Assembly: GCA_905220665.1 (NCBI GenBank)
Contig: CAJNAR010000034.1
Location: 1-64,000 of the forward strand
Direction: 5' to 3'
DNA: 64,000 bases
DNA from: Albugo candida
Lineage: Eukaryota; Oomycota; Peronosporomycetes; Albuginales; Albuginaceae
Below are positions 1-13,138 of the stretch, piece after piece. The first letter of the stretch is position 1. Each line of letters starts with the position of its first letter. A program made the position numbers and the translations under genes. The notes under the pieces are model-generated. The model saw only the letters and a list, made by a program, of their open reading frames with translations, was not told where the DNA came from and made no database searches.

Positions 1-3000
1 GATGATACATGCTACACTCGATGCCTTTCACGAGTCACCATTTGAGTTGAAAAAAAGCTACAGCTAACTGATTTCAGCTCGTACAATTTCTTGCGTGAAG
101 CTTGTCTACTCGCACAACCCGCATATGCACTGATCCTTTATACTGTATTCTGTGCCTAGGAACGCATCGTACATGGACGTTTTATGAATCCGACCAGAAT
201 CCAAAAAGGTTATTTTGCTTTTCAGCCTTTTTTTGCAGAATTGTGTATAGAACACCTTCATTAAGTAGTAAATATACAGGATTGCCAAAGGAAATTCAGA
301 AAGATCAGAATTTTCTTGGTATTTTCATTTGATTGCGCAGATAGATCTTATACTTGGTGTCTTTATTCGATTTTACGTTTCATATGAATAAATCCTACAC
401 ACAACTGATTTCAGCTGATACACTTCATTCCTTGGAATCGTGTGGGAATATGATCCGTTAATGCTGTGGCTTCAGTCAGATAAACTATATGAGGAAACAT
501 GACTAGGGAACATCGTGGTAAGCGTTTCATCAATCAGCCTATAGGTCAATAAGTTTAGGAATCAGACAAGGTATCCTCAATTAGTCGTTCATACTAAGCT
601 TTTCTCGGAGTATGAAAGAGAAACAAAAAAAAATCCACCCGGTTACCGCCGGCGATATCGCGAGTACAAGCAGCAAGCAGAAAGTATTCAGGACTCTAGT
701 GAGATTAATCCTCAGATTCACAAGCCTCAGTCCTTTTTATATTTTTCTCAACATCGCGATGATACATGCTACACTCGATGCCTTTCACGAGTCACCATTT
801 GAGTTGAAAAAAAGCTACAGCTAACTGATTTCAGCTCGTACAATTTCTTGCGTGAAGCTTGTCTACTCGCACAACCCGCATATGCACTGATCCTTTATAC
901 TGTATTCTGTGCCTAGGAACGCATCGTACATGGACGTTTTATGAATCCGACCAGAATCCAAAAAGGTTATTTTGCTTTTCAGCCTTTTTTTGCAGAATTG
1001 TGTATAGAACACCTTCATTAAGTAGTAAATATACAGGATTGCCAAAGGAAATTCAGAAAGATCAGAATTTTCTTGGTATTTTCATTAGTTTGCGCAGATA
1101 GATCTTATACTTGGTGTCTTTATTCGATTTTACGTTTCATATGAATAAATCCTACACACAACTGATTTCAGCTGATACACTTTATTCCTTGGAATCGTCT
1201 GGGAATATGATGCGTTAATGCTGTGGCTTCAGTCAGATAATCTATATGAGGAAACATGACTAGGGAACATCATGGTAAGCGTTTCATCAATCAGCCTATA
1301 GGTCAATAAGTTTAGGAATCAGACAAGGTATCCTCAATTAGTCGTTCATACTAAGCTTTTCTCGGAGTATGAAAGAGAAACAAAAAAAAAATCCACCCGG
1401 TTACCGCCGGCGATATCGCGAGTACAAGCAGCAAGCAGAAAGTATTCAGGACTCTAGTGAGATTAATCCTCAGATTCACAAGCCTCAGTGCTTTTTATAT
1501 TTTTCTCAACATCGCGATGATACATGCTACACTTAATGCCTTTCACGAGTCACCATTTGAGTTGAAAAAAAGCTACAGCTAACTGATTTCAGCTCGTACA
1601 ATTTCTTGCTTGAAGCTTGTCTACTCGCATAACCCGCATATGCACTGACTCCTTTATACTGTATCATGTGCCTAGGAACGCATCGTACATGGACGTTTTC
1701 TGACTCCGACCAGAATCCAAAAAGGTTATTTTGCTTTTCAGCCTTTTTTTTCAGAATTGTGTATAGAACACCTTCATTAAGTAGTCAATATACAGGATTG
1801 CCAAAGGAAATTCAGAAAGATCAGAATTTTCTTGGTATTTTCATTTGATTGCGCAGATAGATCTTATACTTGGTGTCTTTTTTCGATTTTACGTTTCATA
1901 TGAATAAATCCTACACACAACTGATTTCAGCTGATACACTTTATTCCTTGGAATCGTCTGTGGGAATATGATCCGTTAATGCTGTGGCTTCAGTCAGATA
2001 ATATATGAGGAAACATGACTAGGGAACATCGTGGTAAGCGTTTCATCAATCAGCCTATAGGTCAATAAGTTTAGCAATCAGATAAGGTATCCTCAAATAG
2101 TCGTTCATACTAAGCTTTTCTCGAAGTACGTAAGACAAAAAAAATAAAAATGCACCCGGTTACCGCCGGCGACATCTCGAGTACAAGCAGCAAGCAGAAA
2201 GTATTCAGGACTCTAGTGAGATTAATCCTCAGATTCACAAGCCTCAGTCCTTTTTATATTTTTCTCAACATCGCGATGATAGATGCTACACTTAATGCCT
2301 TTCACGAGTCACCATTTAAGTTGAAAAAAAGTTACAGCCAACTGATTTCAGCTCGTACAATTTCTTGCGTGAAGCTTGTCTACTCGCATAACCCGCATAT
2401 GCACTGACTCCTTTATACTGTATCATGTGCCTAGGAACGCATCGTACATGGACGTTTTCTGACTCCGACCAGAATCCAAATAGGTTATTTTGCTTTTCAG
2501 CCTCTTGTGTATAGAACACCTTCATTAGTAAGTCATATACAGGATTGCCAAAGGAAATTCAGAAAGATCAGAATTTTCTGGGTATTTTCATTTGATTGCG
2601 CAGATAGATCTTATACTTGGTGTCTTTTTTCGATTTTACGTTTCATATGAATAAATCCTACACACAACTAATTTCAGCTGATACACTTCATTCCTTGGAA
2701 TCGTCTGGGAATATGATGCGTTAATGCTGTGGCTTCAGTCAGATAATCTATATGAGGAAACATAACTAGGGAACATCGTGGTAAGCGTTTCATCAATCAG
2801 CCTATAGGTCAATAAGTTTAGCAATCAGATAAGGTATCCTCAAATAGTCGTTCATACTAAGCTTTTCTCGAAGTACGTAAGACAAAAATAATAAAAATGC
2901 ACCCGGTTACCGCCGGCGATATCTCGAGTACAAGCAGCAAGCAGAAAGTATTCAGGACTCTAGTGAGATTAATCCTCAGATTCACAAGCCTCAGTCCTTT

Positions 3001-6000
3001 TTATATTTTTCTCAACATCGCGATGATAGATGCTACACTTAATGCCTTTCACGAGTCACCATTTAAGTTGAAAAAAAGTTACAGCCAACTGATTTCAGCT
3101 CGTACAATTTCTTGCGTGAAGCTTGTCTACTCGCATAACCCGCATATGCACTGACTCCTTTATACTGTATCATGTGCCTAGGAACGCATCGTACATGGAC
3201 GTTTTCTGACTCCGACCAGAATCCAAAAAGGTTATTTTGCTTTTCAGCCTTTTTTTTCAGAATTGTGTATAGAACACCTTCATTAAGTAGTCAATATACA
3301 GGATTGCCAAAGGAAATTCAGAAAGATCAGAATTTTCTTGGTATTTTCATTTGATTGCGCAGATAGATCTTATACTTGGTGTCTTTTTTCGATTTTACGT
3401 TTCATATGAATAAATCCTACACACAACTGATTTCAGCTGATACACTTCATTCCTTGGAATCGTCTGGGAATATGATGCGTTAATGCTGTGGCTTCAGTCA
3501 GATAATCTATATGAGGAAACATAAGACTAGGGAACATCGTGGTAAGCGTTTCATCAATCAGCCTATAGGTCGATTAGTTTAGGAATCAGATAAGGTATCC
3601 TCAAATAGTCGTTCATACTAAGCTTTTCTCGAAGTACGTAAGACAAAAATAATAAAAATGCACCCGGTTACCGCCGGCGATATCTCGAGTACAAGCAGCA
3701 AGCAGAAAGTATTCAGGACTCTAGTGAGATTAATCCTCAGATTCACAAGCCTCAGTCCTTTTTATATTTTTCTCAACATCGCGATGATAGATGCTACACT
3801 TAATGCCTTTCACGAGTCACCATTTAAGTTGAAAAAAAGTTACAGCCAACTGATTTCAGCTCGTACAATTTCTTGCGTGAAGCTTGTCTACTCGCATAAC
3901 CCGCATATGCACTGACTCCTTTATACTGTATCATGTGCCTAGGAACGCATCGTACATGGACGTTTTCTGACTCCGACCAGAATCCAAAAAGGTTATTTTG
4001 CTTTTCAGCCTTTTTTTCAGAATTGTGGATAGAACACCTTCATTAAGTAGTCAATATACAGGATTGCCAAATGAAATTCAGAAAGATCAGAATTTTCTGG
4101 GTATTTTCATTTGATTGCGCAGATAGATCTTATACTTGGTGTCTTTTTTCGATTTTACGTTTCATATGAATAAATCCTACACACAACTGATTTCAGCTGA
4201 TACACTTCATTCCTTGGAATCGTCTGGGAATATGATGCGTTAATGCTGTGGCTTCAGTCAGATAATCTATATGAGGAAACATAACTAGGGAACATCGTGG
4301 TAAGCGTTTCATCAATCAGCCTATAGGTCAATAAGTTTAGCAATCAGATAAGGTATCCTCAAATAGTCGTTCATACTAAGCTTTTCTCGAAGTACGTAAG
4401 ACAAAAATAATAAAAATGCACCCGGTTACCGCCGGCGACATCTCGAGTACAAGCAGCAAGCAGAAAGTATTCAGGACTCTAGTGAGAATAATCCTCAGAT
4501 TCACAAGCCTCAGTCCTTTCTATATTTTTCTCAACATCGCGATGATAGATGCTACACTTAATGCCTTTCACGAGTCACCATTTAAGTTGAAGAAAAGTTA
4601 CAGCCAACTGATTTCAGCTCGTACAATTTCTTGCGTGAAGCTTGTCTACTCGCATAACCCGCATATGCACTGACTCCTTTATACTGTATCATGTGCCTAG
4701 GAACGCATCGTACATGGACGTTTTCTGACTCCGACCAGAATCCAAATAGGTTATTTTGCTTTTCAGCCTTTTTTTTCAGAATTGTGTATAGAACACCTTC
4801 ATTAAGTAGTAAATATACAGGATTGCCAAAGGAAATTCAGAAAGATCAGAATTTTCTTGGTATTTTCATTTGATTGCGCAGATAGATCTTATACTTGGTG
4901 TCTTTTTTCGATTTTACGTTTCATATGAATAAATCCTACACACAACTGATTTCAGCTGATACACTTCATTCCTTGGAATCGTCTGGGAATATGATGCGTT
5001 AATGCTGTGGCTTCAGTCAGATAATCTATATGAGGAAACATGACTAGGGAACATCGTGGTAAGCGTTTCATCAATCAGCCTATAAGTCGATTAGTTTAGG
5101 AATCAGACAAGGTATGCTCAAATAGTCGTTCATACTAAGCTTTTCTCGAAGTATGTAAAACAAAAAAAATAAAAATCCACCCGGTTACCGCCGGCGATAT
5201 CTCGAGTACAAGCAGCAAGCAGAAAGTATTCAGGACTCTAGTGAGATTAATCCTCAGATTCACAAGCCTCAGTCCTTTTTATATTTTTCTCAACATCGCG
5301 ATGATAGATGCTACACTTAATGCCTTTCACGAGTCACCATTTAAGTTGAAAAAAAGTTACAGCCAACTGATTTCAGCTCGTACAATTTCTTGCGTGAAGC
5401 TTGTCTACTCGCATAACCCGCATATGCACTGACTCCTTTATACTGTATCATGTGCCTAGGAACGCATCGTACATGGACGTTTTCTGACTCCGATCAGAAT
5501 CCAAAAAGGTTATTTTGCTTTTCAGCCTTTTTTTTCAGAATTGTGTATAGAACACCTTCATTAAGTAGTCAATATACAGGATTGCCAAAGGAAATTCAGA
5601 AAGATCAGAATTTTCTTGGTATTTTCATTTGATTGCGCAGATAGATCTTATACTTGGTGTCTTTTTCGATTTTACGTTTCATATGAATAAATCCTACACA
5701 CAACTGATTTCAGCTGATACACTTTATTCCTTGGAATCGTCTGGGAATATGATGCGTTAATGCTGTGGCTTCAGTCAGATAATCTATATGAGGAAACATA
5801 ACTAGGGAACATCGTGGTAAGCGTTTCATCAATCAGCCTATAAGTCGATTAGTTTAGGAATCAGATAAGGTATCCTCAATTAGTCGTTCATACTAAGCTT
5901 TTCTCGAAGTATGTAAAGACAAAAAAAAAAAAATCCACCCGGTTACCGCCGGCGATATCGCGAGTACAAGCAGCAAGCAGAAAGTATTCAGGACTCTAGT

Positions 6001-7936
6001 GAGAATAATCCTCAGATTCACAAGCCTCAGTCCTTTCTATATTTTTCTCAACATCGCGATGATACATGCTACACTCGATGCCTTTCACGAGTCACCATTT
6101 GAGTTGAAAAAAAGCTACAGCTAACTGATTTCAGCTCGTACAATTTCTTGCGTGAAGCTTGTCTACTCGCATAACCCGCATATGCACTGACTCCTTTATA
6201 CTGTATCATGTGCCTAGGAACGCATCGTACATGGACGTTTTCTGACTCCGACCAGAATCCAAATAGGTTATTTTGCTTTTCAGCCTTTTTTTTCAGAATT
6301 GTGTATAGAACACCTTCATTAAGTAGTAAATATACAGGATTGCCAAAGGAAATTCAGAAAGATCAGAATTTTCTTGGTATTTTCATTTGATTGCGCAGAT
6401 AGATCTTATACTTGGTGTCTTTTTTCGATTTTACGTTTCATATGAATAAATCCTACACACAACTGATTTCAGCTGATACACTTTATTCCTTGGAATCGTC
6501 TGGGAATATGATGCGTTAATGCTGTGGCTTCAGTCAGATAATCTATATGAGGAAAACATGACTAGGGAACATCGTGGTAAGCGTTTCATCAATCAGCCTA
6601 TAGGTCGATTAGTTTAGGAATCAGATAAGGTATGCTCAAATAGTCGTTCATACTAAGCTTTTCTCGGAGTATGAAAGAGAAACAAAAAAAAAATCCACCC
6701 GGTTACCGCCGGCGATATCGCGAGTACAAGCAGCAAGCAGAAAGTATTCAGGACTCTAGTGAGATTAATCCTCAGATTCACAAGCCTCAGTCCTTTCTAT
6801 ATTTTTCTCAACATCGCGATGATACATGCTACACTTAATGCCTTTCACGAGTCACCATTTGAGTTGAAAAAAAGTTACAGCCAACTGATTTCAGCTCGTA
6901 CAATTTCTTGCTTGAAGCTTGTCTACTCGCATAACCCGCATATGCACTGACTCCTTGATACTGTATCATGTGCCTAGGAACGCATCGTACATGGACGTTT
7001 TCTGACTCCGATCAGAATCCAAAAAGGTTATTTTGCTTTTCAGCCTTTTTTTTCAGAATTGTGTATAGAACACCTTCATTAAGTAGTCAATATACAGGAT
7101 TGCCAAAGGAAATTCAGAAAGATCAGAATTTTCTTGGTATTTTCATTAGTTTGCGCAGATAGATCTTATACTTGGTGTCTTTTTTCGATTTTACGTTTCA
7201 TATGAATAAATCCTACACACAACTGATTTCAGCTGATACACTTTATTCCTTGGAATCGTGTGGGAATATGATCCGTTAATGCTGTGGCTTCAGTCAGATA
7301 AACTATATGAGGAAACATGACTAGGGAACATCGTGGTAAGCGTTTCATCAATCAGCCTATAAGTCGATTAGTTTAGGAATCAGATAAGGTATCCTCAAAT
7401 AGTCGTTCATACTAAGCTTTTCTCGAAGTATGTAAGACAAAAAAAATAAAAATGCACCCGGTTACCGCCGGCGATATCTCGAGTACAAGCAGCAAGCAGA
7501 AAGTATTCAGGACTCTAGTGAGATTAATCCTCAGATTCACAAGCCTCAGTCCTTTCTATATTTTTCTCAACATCGCGATGATACATGCTACACTCGATGC
7601 CTTTCACAAGTCACCATTTGAGTTGAAAAAAAGCTACAGCTAACTGATTTCAGCTCGTACAATTTCTTGCTTGAAGCTTGTCTACTCGCATAACCCGCAT
7701 ATGCACTGATCCTTTATACTGTATTCTGTGCCTAGGAACGCATCGTACATGGACGTTTTATGAATCCGACCAGAATCCAAAAAGGTTATTTTGCTTTTCA
7801 GCCTTTTTTTCAGAATTGTGTATAGAACACCTTCATTAAGTAGATAATATACAGGATTGCCAAAGGAAATTCAGAAAGATCAGAATTTTCTTGGTATTTT
7901 CATTAGTTTGCGCAGATAGATCTTATACTTGGTGTC
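1..7936. repeat. Satellite array, ~758-bp unit, about 10.5 copies
   Basis: The same sequence recurs head to tail. The anchor ctaagcttttctcg begins at 594, 1351, 2110, 2857, 3618, 4376, 5135, 5893, 6653 and 7412, giving periods of 757, 759, 747, 761, 758, 759, 758, 760 and 759 bp. The short period reflects a ~12-bp loss near 2505. Units are roughly 95% or more alike by eye and differ at diagnostic sites, such as ctcgatgcc versus cttaatgcc and gtatgaaagagaaac versus gtacgtaagac, in a mosaic order. The left end runs off the window. Short open frames of 60-85 codons recur only because the unit recurs; they lack codon-level conservation and are not called as genes. The function is unknown; centromeric, subtelomeric or simple tandem expansion are all possible. 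Confidence 0.97.
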
Positions 7937-8105
7937 TTTCTGGTATTTTCATTTGATTGCGCAGATATATCTTATACTTGATGTCTTTTTTCGATTGTGT
8001 ATTTCATATGAAAAACTGCTACACTGAACTGATTTCAGCTGATACACCTTATTCCTTGACAATCGTCTGGTAATATGATGCGCAAATGCTGTGGCTTATG
8101 TCAAT
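7937..8105. repeat. Diverged edge of the satellite array
   Basis: After the last regular unit the sequence jumps back about 60 bp (ctggtattttcatttgattg reappears) and then follows the satellite consensus with clearly more substitutions, through aactgatttcagctgatac and tgctgtggctt, until similarity stops near 8105. Diverged edge units are typical where homogenisation by unequal exchange is weaker. Confidence 0.85.
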
Positions 8106-8866
8106 TATATGTACTGTGCAATCTCCATTTTTCATTTTTACAGATTTTAGTATTGTTAAGGTCGTATTTAGTGACAGGATCTAATGAAAATGTTCGCTGC
8201 GGTCTGACTACATCTCAGCGCACCATATAAGTGCTTATGCCACCAACATGTGGCCTCGAGCAAAGCGGCAAATTCATAGGTGCCGGCTCGGTAGTTGACG
8301 CTCAGAGAGGAAAGAGGCGCAGATTTTTACTCAAGCTAATTTATTCGCACGAAAGATCACTCGTAATCATACAGCGAGGAGGAGATGTGCATATAAATGG
8401 CCTCAATTGTTTCTTCGACTTACTCTCTCTCGTTTGCGAACTTTCCGACACCATCTCCGTATAAGCTTATGTGGAATCTTGCAGAGACTGGTGAGAAAAA
8501 GATTATTGAAGCAATGTTTCATGTAGATCGATCCTCAAGAGCGATTGCTTTGCAGCGAAGGAATGCCGGTAATCAATGGTTTAGCTCAAGTCAACCATTG
8601 GTCATTTATTCCAGCTCAATTCATTTTACAGAGACAGAGCATCCTCTCAGATTGACCCACCCGCATTTTCCGTGTCACTTATCGTCCTCTAAATCGGTGA
8701 CTTCTTAAACAATTTCTTTTCTCGTGACAATTGAACAAACATTTTCAGCCTGTGATGAGTATTGAACAGTTTTGAGTGACAGAATTCAGCTCGTCGAATT
8801 GCAAGCCCTGCAATCTATTTTTTGCGTACGAACAAACCTCTTTCAGCCAGGTAATTGACTTTATGT
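8106..8866. other. No recognisable gene
   Basis: This stretch separates the satellite from copia-1. It has a plus-strand open frame of 103 codons at 8397-8708, but that frame shows no family resemblance, no signal peptide and no start context that I would trust. A TATA-like catataaat with a pyrimidine-rich stretch at about 8388-8435 could be a decayed promoter or LTR. Nothing here is supported as a gene. Confidence 0.4.
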
Positions 8867-9079
8867 TTAGAGAAATGATGCCAGTGCAAATGTAGAAGTG
8901 TTATTTAACGTTATCCACCCACTACGAACGTATTCGTCTCTTCTCAATAGATCATCTTCGCCTGGATTCTCTACACCATCCAAGGATGAAATTGCCGTTA
9001 TTCCGAAGTGTTCTGTCCACAGTGACTGTTGCTCTTCCAATGCTCCTTCTCGGACGACGCGCTTCAATCGGCCCACCTG

Positions 9080-10098
9080 CACACAATCACACAAAATTAA
9101 ACAATCCTGGCAACTCCACCACCTTGGCTGCCGGCAGTGTTTTCGTCAGATTGCTGCTTGATCATCCATCAGCATGCTCATTGGTTCCATCACAGGATGG
9201 TCAATTTTTTTGGCATCTCTCGCAATCCCAGCAGCTTCCTTCCGACGTGCGATGTCGAGGTAAATTCTGCCTCTATAGTGGACAGGGGCACCCCAGTCTG
9301 CCTATCATCGTAAGTACCCCATCAGTTATTGAATTGCGATCGCTTTTGTTTGCTGCGAAACCTGAGCCGCACCTGCTTGTCACCGTCATATCACTATCTT
9401 GTGGTTCAACAATCATGTAAATCTTCTTGTCTTTTGTTGCTTTTAAGTATCGAGCAACGTGCTTCGTCAACTTCCAATCGCTGACGCTAGGCCGGTGAGT
9501 ACGTCTCGTCACCTTGTGAACCTCGAACCTGATGTCAGGTCTCGAGCATCAAGCGATCCTCAGTAGGCTACCGGCTAGCGACTGAAAGTACCATATAGTT
9601 AGCTCGCCATTTTAACCACATTTCGCTAATAAATACATCGGTTCCGTTTCATGGTCGTTACTCGCTTCACCGACAGGCAGCTTTATGCCATTTGATTCCG
9701 TTAGTCCATTTTTACCCAGCATCTCGTCGTTAGCCGCACTTTGGTCAAGAGTGTACGTATTCTTCTCCTTTCAGCCCACACGCATTCCCAGGCCTTATTG
9801 ACTTAACCCAAGTCCTTGATAAACAGTACGCTCATGGAATCGAAGAACTCTTCCACTTTGGTTTGTCTATACGCCGTGACCAAAAAATTGTCCACATACA
9901 CCTCGACAATGGTTAGCTCTCCTTCGTCGCAATTAAAATACAGCACGCGTGCGACAAGCAGCGAGTACACCCATTTTCTTCCAGTTTCGTGTCTAATAGG
10001 TTGCTCCAAAGGCGACTCGCTTGTTTAAGCCCGTCAAGAGACTTCTTTAGCCGTAATGCCAGTTTGTCGCTGCCTTGAACTGCATGGCGACAAACCAC
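9080..10098 (-). pseudogene. copia-1 reverse transcriptase and RNase H relic
   Basis: At 9913-10098 the minus strand reads LKKSLDGLKQASRLWSNLL, which matches the conserved copia block L(Y)GLKQAPR.W. At 9803-10009 it reads VYVDNFLVTA, corresponding to the catalytic YVDD box with the second Asp replaced by Asn. RNase H follows at 9273-9512 with YLKATKDKKIYMIVE and DRNSITDGV, the usual YLKGT.....DRKS.SG positions. At about 9150, MDDQAAI matches the copia DNQAAI motif near the end of pol. The pieces are in different frames. The lost catalytic residue and frame breaks indicate no activity. Confidence 0.85.
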
Positions 10099-10444
10099 TT
10101 GTCCTTTTGGCCTCTTTTTTCATGCCCTGACTGTAGTTTTCTAGGCCGCTCATGCGAATGCTATTCACCACATCCGTGTGCTCCTCCAAATTCCGCTCGT
10201 TATTCTTATTTCGAATATTTCTGGTTGTCGATCTGGCTCCATGTGCCTCTCGCGCTCATCTCCTTGTTCTTGTGCGCTTCTTGCGCTCTTTAGCCTAAAC
10301 TGTCACATGTCTCGTCTCTTGGTGCGCTAAATCGTCTTGTACAAGTTCAACATCTTCTTGTTGCAGCTTCCACAGCCGATATTGTACTTCAGCCTTGTTA
10401 GTGTCTCCACTTTCCCAACTTGTTGGTTAATCGCCACGACCTTG

Positions 10445-11606
10445 TCACCTGCTATCTACACTCGGTACCTCTTTGATTTCATCATTCTTGGCTATAATCA
10501 GGCTTTGTTCACCTCGCGCTCCCAATGACTTGTTCTTCGCGTCCTGATGGCCAGTGTATGGTGATCCAAAAACCACAGTGTCGCTCAGCACAGGTTTCGT
10601 CGTCGTCAGAATTTGAAAAAGGTGGAATTTTAAGTCGGGGCGTTTGGCCGCCGGGCTTTGGGGCTTCATTTTAAGGAATATGGGAGCCATAATTTAACCG
10701 GGCATTCACCCTGGACCTCCCCAGTGCAGGGCCGCTCCCCGAAATATTTATGGCTACACACCTTATTCTTATAATGGGTGGCGGGTTTGCATTCGATTCC
10801 GGGCCTTGCCATTTTTGGTTTTCCCTAAATTGGTCGGGGGCCAATTCCTACTTGTCCGTGGGGCAAAGAGATTCAGAGTCTGATAGTCACCACCTTGTCT
10901 GTCTGAGAACGTGAATGCGACAGATCAATTGCCGTTCGAAAAATATTATGAATTGATTGAATCTCTGAGCAGCTGCATCTTTTTTCTTCGCCAAGAAAAC
11001 GCGACAGTAGGTCGTTTCATTGTCCACAAAGTTTACCATGTAATGATTTCCTGTCTATCAAGAGAGGCCACGGGAACCTTCAAGTCAGAGGAGCAGGGTT
11101 GACCTCCCCCTTCTTCCCCTCGATAACAGAACCGGTGCATTTTCTCCAGTGTTTTTCTTCGACTGCGAGGAATCGGTTTGCTTCCGTTGGGCGCAAGCTA
11201 GGCAATGTTCACGCGTGGAGTTGGCCAATTCGATTCCGCAAGCGGGATCATTGGCCATGCAAATATTTGTGTCGTATTTTAGACGCGCAAGCCTTCTCTG
11301 GAAGTGCAGAAGTGATCCCATTTTTATGTTTTGGGTCACTTGCCAACACCGTCATTAGCACATCCCTGGACCTATTGACGCATCCGCTCCCATGAGACCG
11401 CACAACGAGCACATTTCTCATCTTCTCAATGGCAGAGATGGCCATCCCACTGTCAACGCTGGCGGCGACCCTGTAATTCCCATGTAGGATATCCCGAACC
11501 CTTTGGCCTTCAAAATGCCATAGGAATCAATCCTCCTTTCAATGTTCTCGGCATAATGCATGTCCAAAAACCGCACTTCTGTGACCTTGCCCTTCACAAT
11601 GGTCAT
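10445..11606 (-). pseudogene. copia-1 integrase and protease relic
   Basis: At 11085-11339 the minus strand shows a GAG-pre-integrase segment: RLARLKYDTNICMANDPA followed by CLACAQRKQT, the Zn-binding CxxC half of the integrase HHCC domain. At 11418-11606 a frame containing DSYGILKAKGFGI fits the segment just after the copia protease active site. At 10445-10690, LGARGEQSLIIAKNDEIK resembles the end of the integrase module (LG.RG...LIIGK.DE.KGY). The catalytic DDE part between 10690 and 11085 is not readable as one frame. This is a decayed relic. Confidence 0.75.
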
Positions 11607-11829
11607 AATTTCAACGCTTCCACGCTTTGAGATTCACAGACGTTCTCCGTCAGCTGGGACGCACTCTACTTTAAAATCCTCTGGTTCGTCGAGCATTCAT
11701 TCATCGTTTACTAAGTGTCTGCTTCAGCCGCTGTCCAATATTCATTGTCTTTGATCAGCGATGCTGTCCTCCACTGCAAGAACAAAATTGATGTCAACGC
11801 TTGTTTCTCTGTTGGCCTTATTCGAGGGA

Positions 11830-12935
11830 CACGAAGCCTGTATGTGTCCCAGCTTTCCGCAACTGTAACTCTTCCGCAAATCTTTGCCCACGTTTCCTGC
11901 CTTCTCGCTCACGATTTTGTGAGTTATTCACGACGTCTTCTACAATGTGCCTTCCGCGAAGCTCGATCTCCGTCGACTTCGCGGAGTGCGCCAATTAATC
12001 TGCTTGACGCAATTATTCAATCTTTGTCAAGTTGAAGACGGCCAGCATTGATACTCTCATTGATGGGTCAGCATAGTGGACAATGTTGTCATGTGCCAAG
12101 TTGTCTGCTACACCACATGCCTCGCTTACTGAGACCAGGTACAAATAGTGTTCGGTCAAGATGCGCTCGGGACTCTTGGGGACCGTAAACAGTTTAATCC
12201 TCTGTGCTGGAGAGATCTAAGCTGCGAACGTATGAAGAAGCCTTTGCATGGCGTACTTTATTGTCGACACCTCCTGCCATCAGTCTTCAACTTGGAGGCT
12301 GTAGTAATGCCCTACCATTCCGGCAAGATTTTTTCCAAGTACGTCTATCCTGAAATCTTCTGTCCACGCACTCTTAGCGAAAGAGACTTACTGTACAAGC
12401 TTCTCCCCCCCAGATCGGAAACCACTTCCTAGACCCTGGTAAAGCTCCTTTCCATCAAAGGGACGAATCTTCAGCTTGCGCTGTCTTGCTTGAGGCATTC
12501 TAGCATATGACGCGACATTCTGTGGTAACGGCCACTTCTTGTACACTGAAGGGGGCATGTAGTACTGTGGCAATTTCGGCTGCGGAGCCTGTGCCCCCTC
12601 GAAATTTGTACCCGGCCTTGCTTACCAAGGTTGATTCACCCCGAAGTATGTTCTTAGAGACAGATTTGGCGACCAAGCTCTCCGCCGTGTCACATCGAGA
12701 GCACCCTGATTCACAGGCTATCCCTGACCGATCGCCGAGCCGAACACGCTGGACTCCCTGTCCATTAGCTGGTCATTGGCCTCTTGTGACGTGTCTAGCT
12801 TGGCCATTCGCCACTTCATTCCCGGTAGTAGGTCTCCCAGCCTGTCAGCCGTGTTCCGCAGTATCTCCTCTTCCTTCACTTCTAAGTCTTCACTTTGTAG
12901 ACTGCCATCCCTTACGCAACAAGCAACTGTAAGGT
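11830..12935 (-). pseudogene. copia-1 gag relic with damaged zinc knuckle
   Basis: At 12388-12573 the minus strand gives KLKIRPFDGKELYQGLGSGF, the conserved gag block of oomycete copia elements. Near 11838-11880 the minus strand reads SYSCGKLGHIQASC, a retroviral-type zinc knuckle (CX2CX4HX4C) whose first Cys is Ser. The two parts are out of frame with each other. Gag stops being recognisable close to the MULE-1 inverted repeat, so MULE-1 may have landed in or beside the gag leader. Confidence 0.75.
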
Positions 12936-12940
12936 CCCCG

Positions 12941-13040
12941 CAAGAAAAAACACCTCTAATTGGCTAATTTGTGTAAACACACATAAATTTATCGATAGGG
13001 TGACTGTATAACTGCGTCTACGTAAGATAGATACATAATA
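12941..13040 (+). repeat. Left terminal inverted repeat of MULE-1
   Basis: The core cctctaattggctaatttgt ... gtaaac ... gggtgac ... tactgcgtct ... acataat matches the reverse complement of 15303-15389, with the same order and spacing. An outer portion (aacacctctaattggctaat) also matches the reverse complement of 15463-15505. The pairing flanks a single transposase relic, which makes TIR the best reading. A copia LTR was considered first and dropped. Confidence 0.78.
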
Positions 13041-13068
13041 CCTTACACGTTTCCACGATTTCGGATTT

Positions 13069-13138
13069 CCTCGTCTCCCTCCCTATCACGCAGCAGCATC
13101 CAACCTCGTCTCCCTCCCTATCACGCAGCAGCATCCAA
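13069..13138. repeat. Perfect 35-bp tandem duplication
   Basis: The 35-mer beginning cctcgtctccctccc and ending agcatccaa occupies 13069-13103 and again 13104-13138 without a mismatch. It lies inside MULE-1 just internal to the left TIR. Perfect identity in an otherwise decayed element shows that the duplication is recent. Confidence 0.95.

Larger units (their letters stand above)
8867..12935 (-). mobile_element. Ty1/copia retrotransposon relic (copia-1)
   Basis: Read on the minus strand, pieces of a copia polyprotein appear in the correct order from high to low coordinates: gag (12388-12573), a zinc knuckle near 11860, protease region (11418-11606), GAG-pre-integrase (11085-11339), the end of the integrase segment (10445-10690), reverse transcriptase (9803-10098) and RNase H (9080-9512). 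The pieces lie in different frames with many stops, so the element is dead. No LTR pair was found: the 5' side ends at the MULE-1 inverted repeat at 12941, and the 3' side fades into unrecognised sequence below about 9000. The copia order (integrase before RT) separates it from gypsy elements. Confidence 0.85.

Noticed and set aside
1..7960. Repeated ORFs of 60-85 codons in the satellite (for example starting MHPVTAGDIS or MCLGTHRTW)
   Set aside because: They recur only because the DNA unit recurs. Indels and stop changes between units alter them freely, so there is no sign of protein-level constraint.
8986..9512. Plus-strand ORF of 144 codons at 8986-9420
   Set aside because: It is the antisense of the copia-1 RNase H relic and has no independent support.
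12507..12967. Plus-strand ORF of 141 codons at 12507-12932
   Set aside because: It lies antisense to copia-1 gag and looks like a shadow frame.
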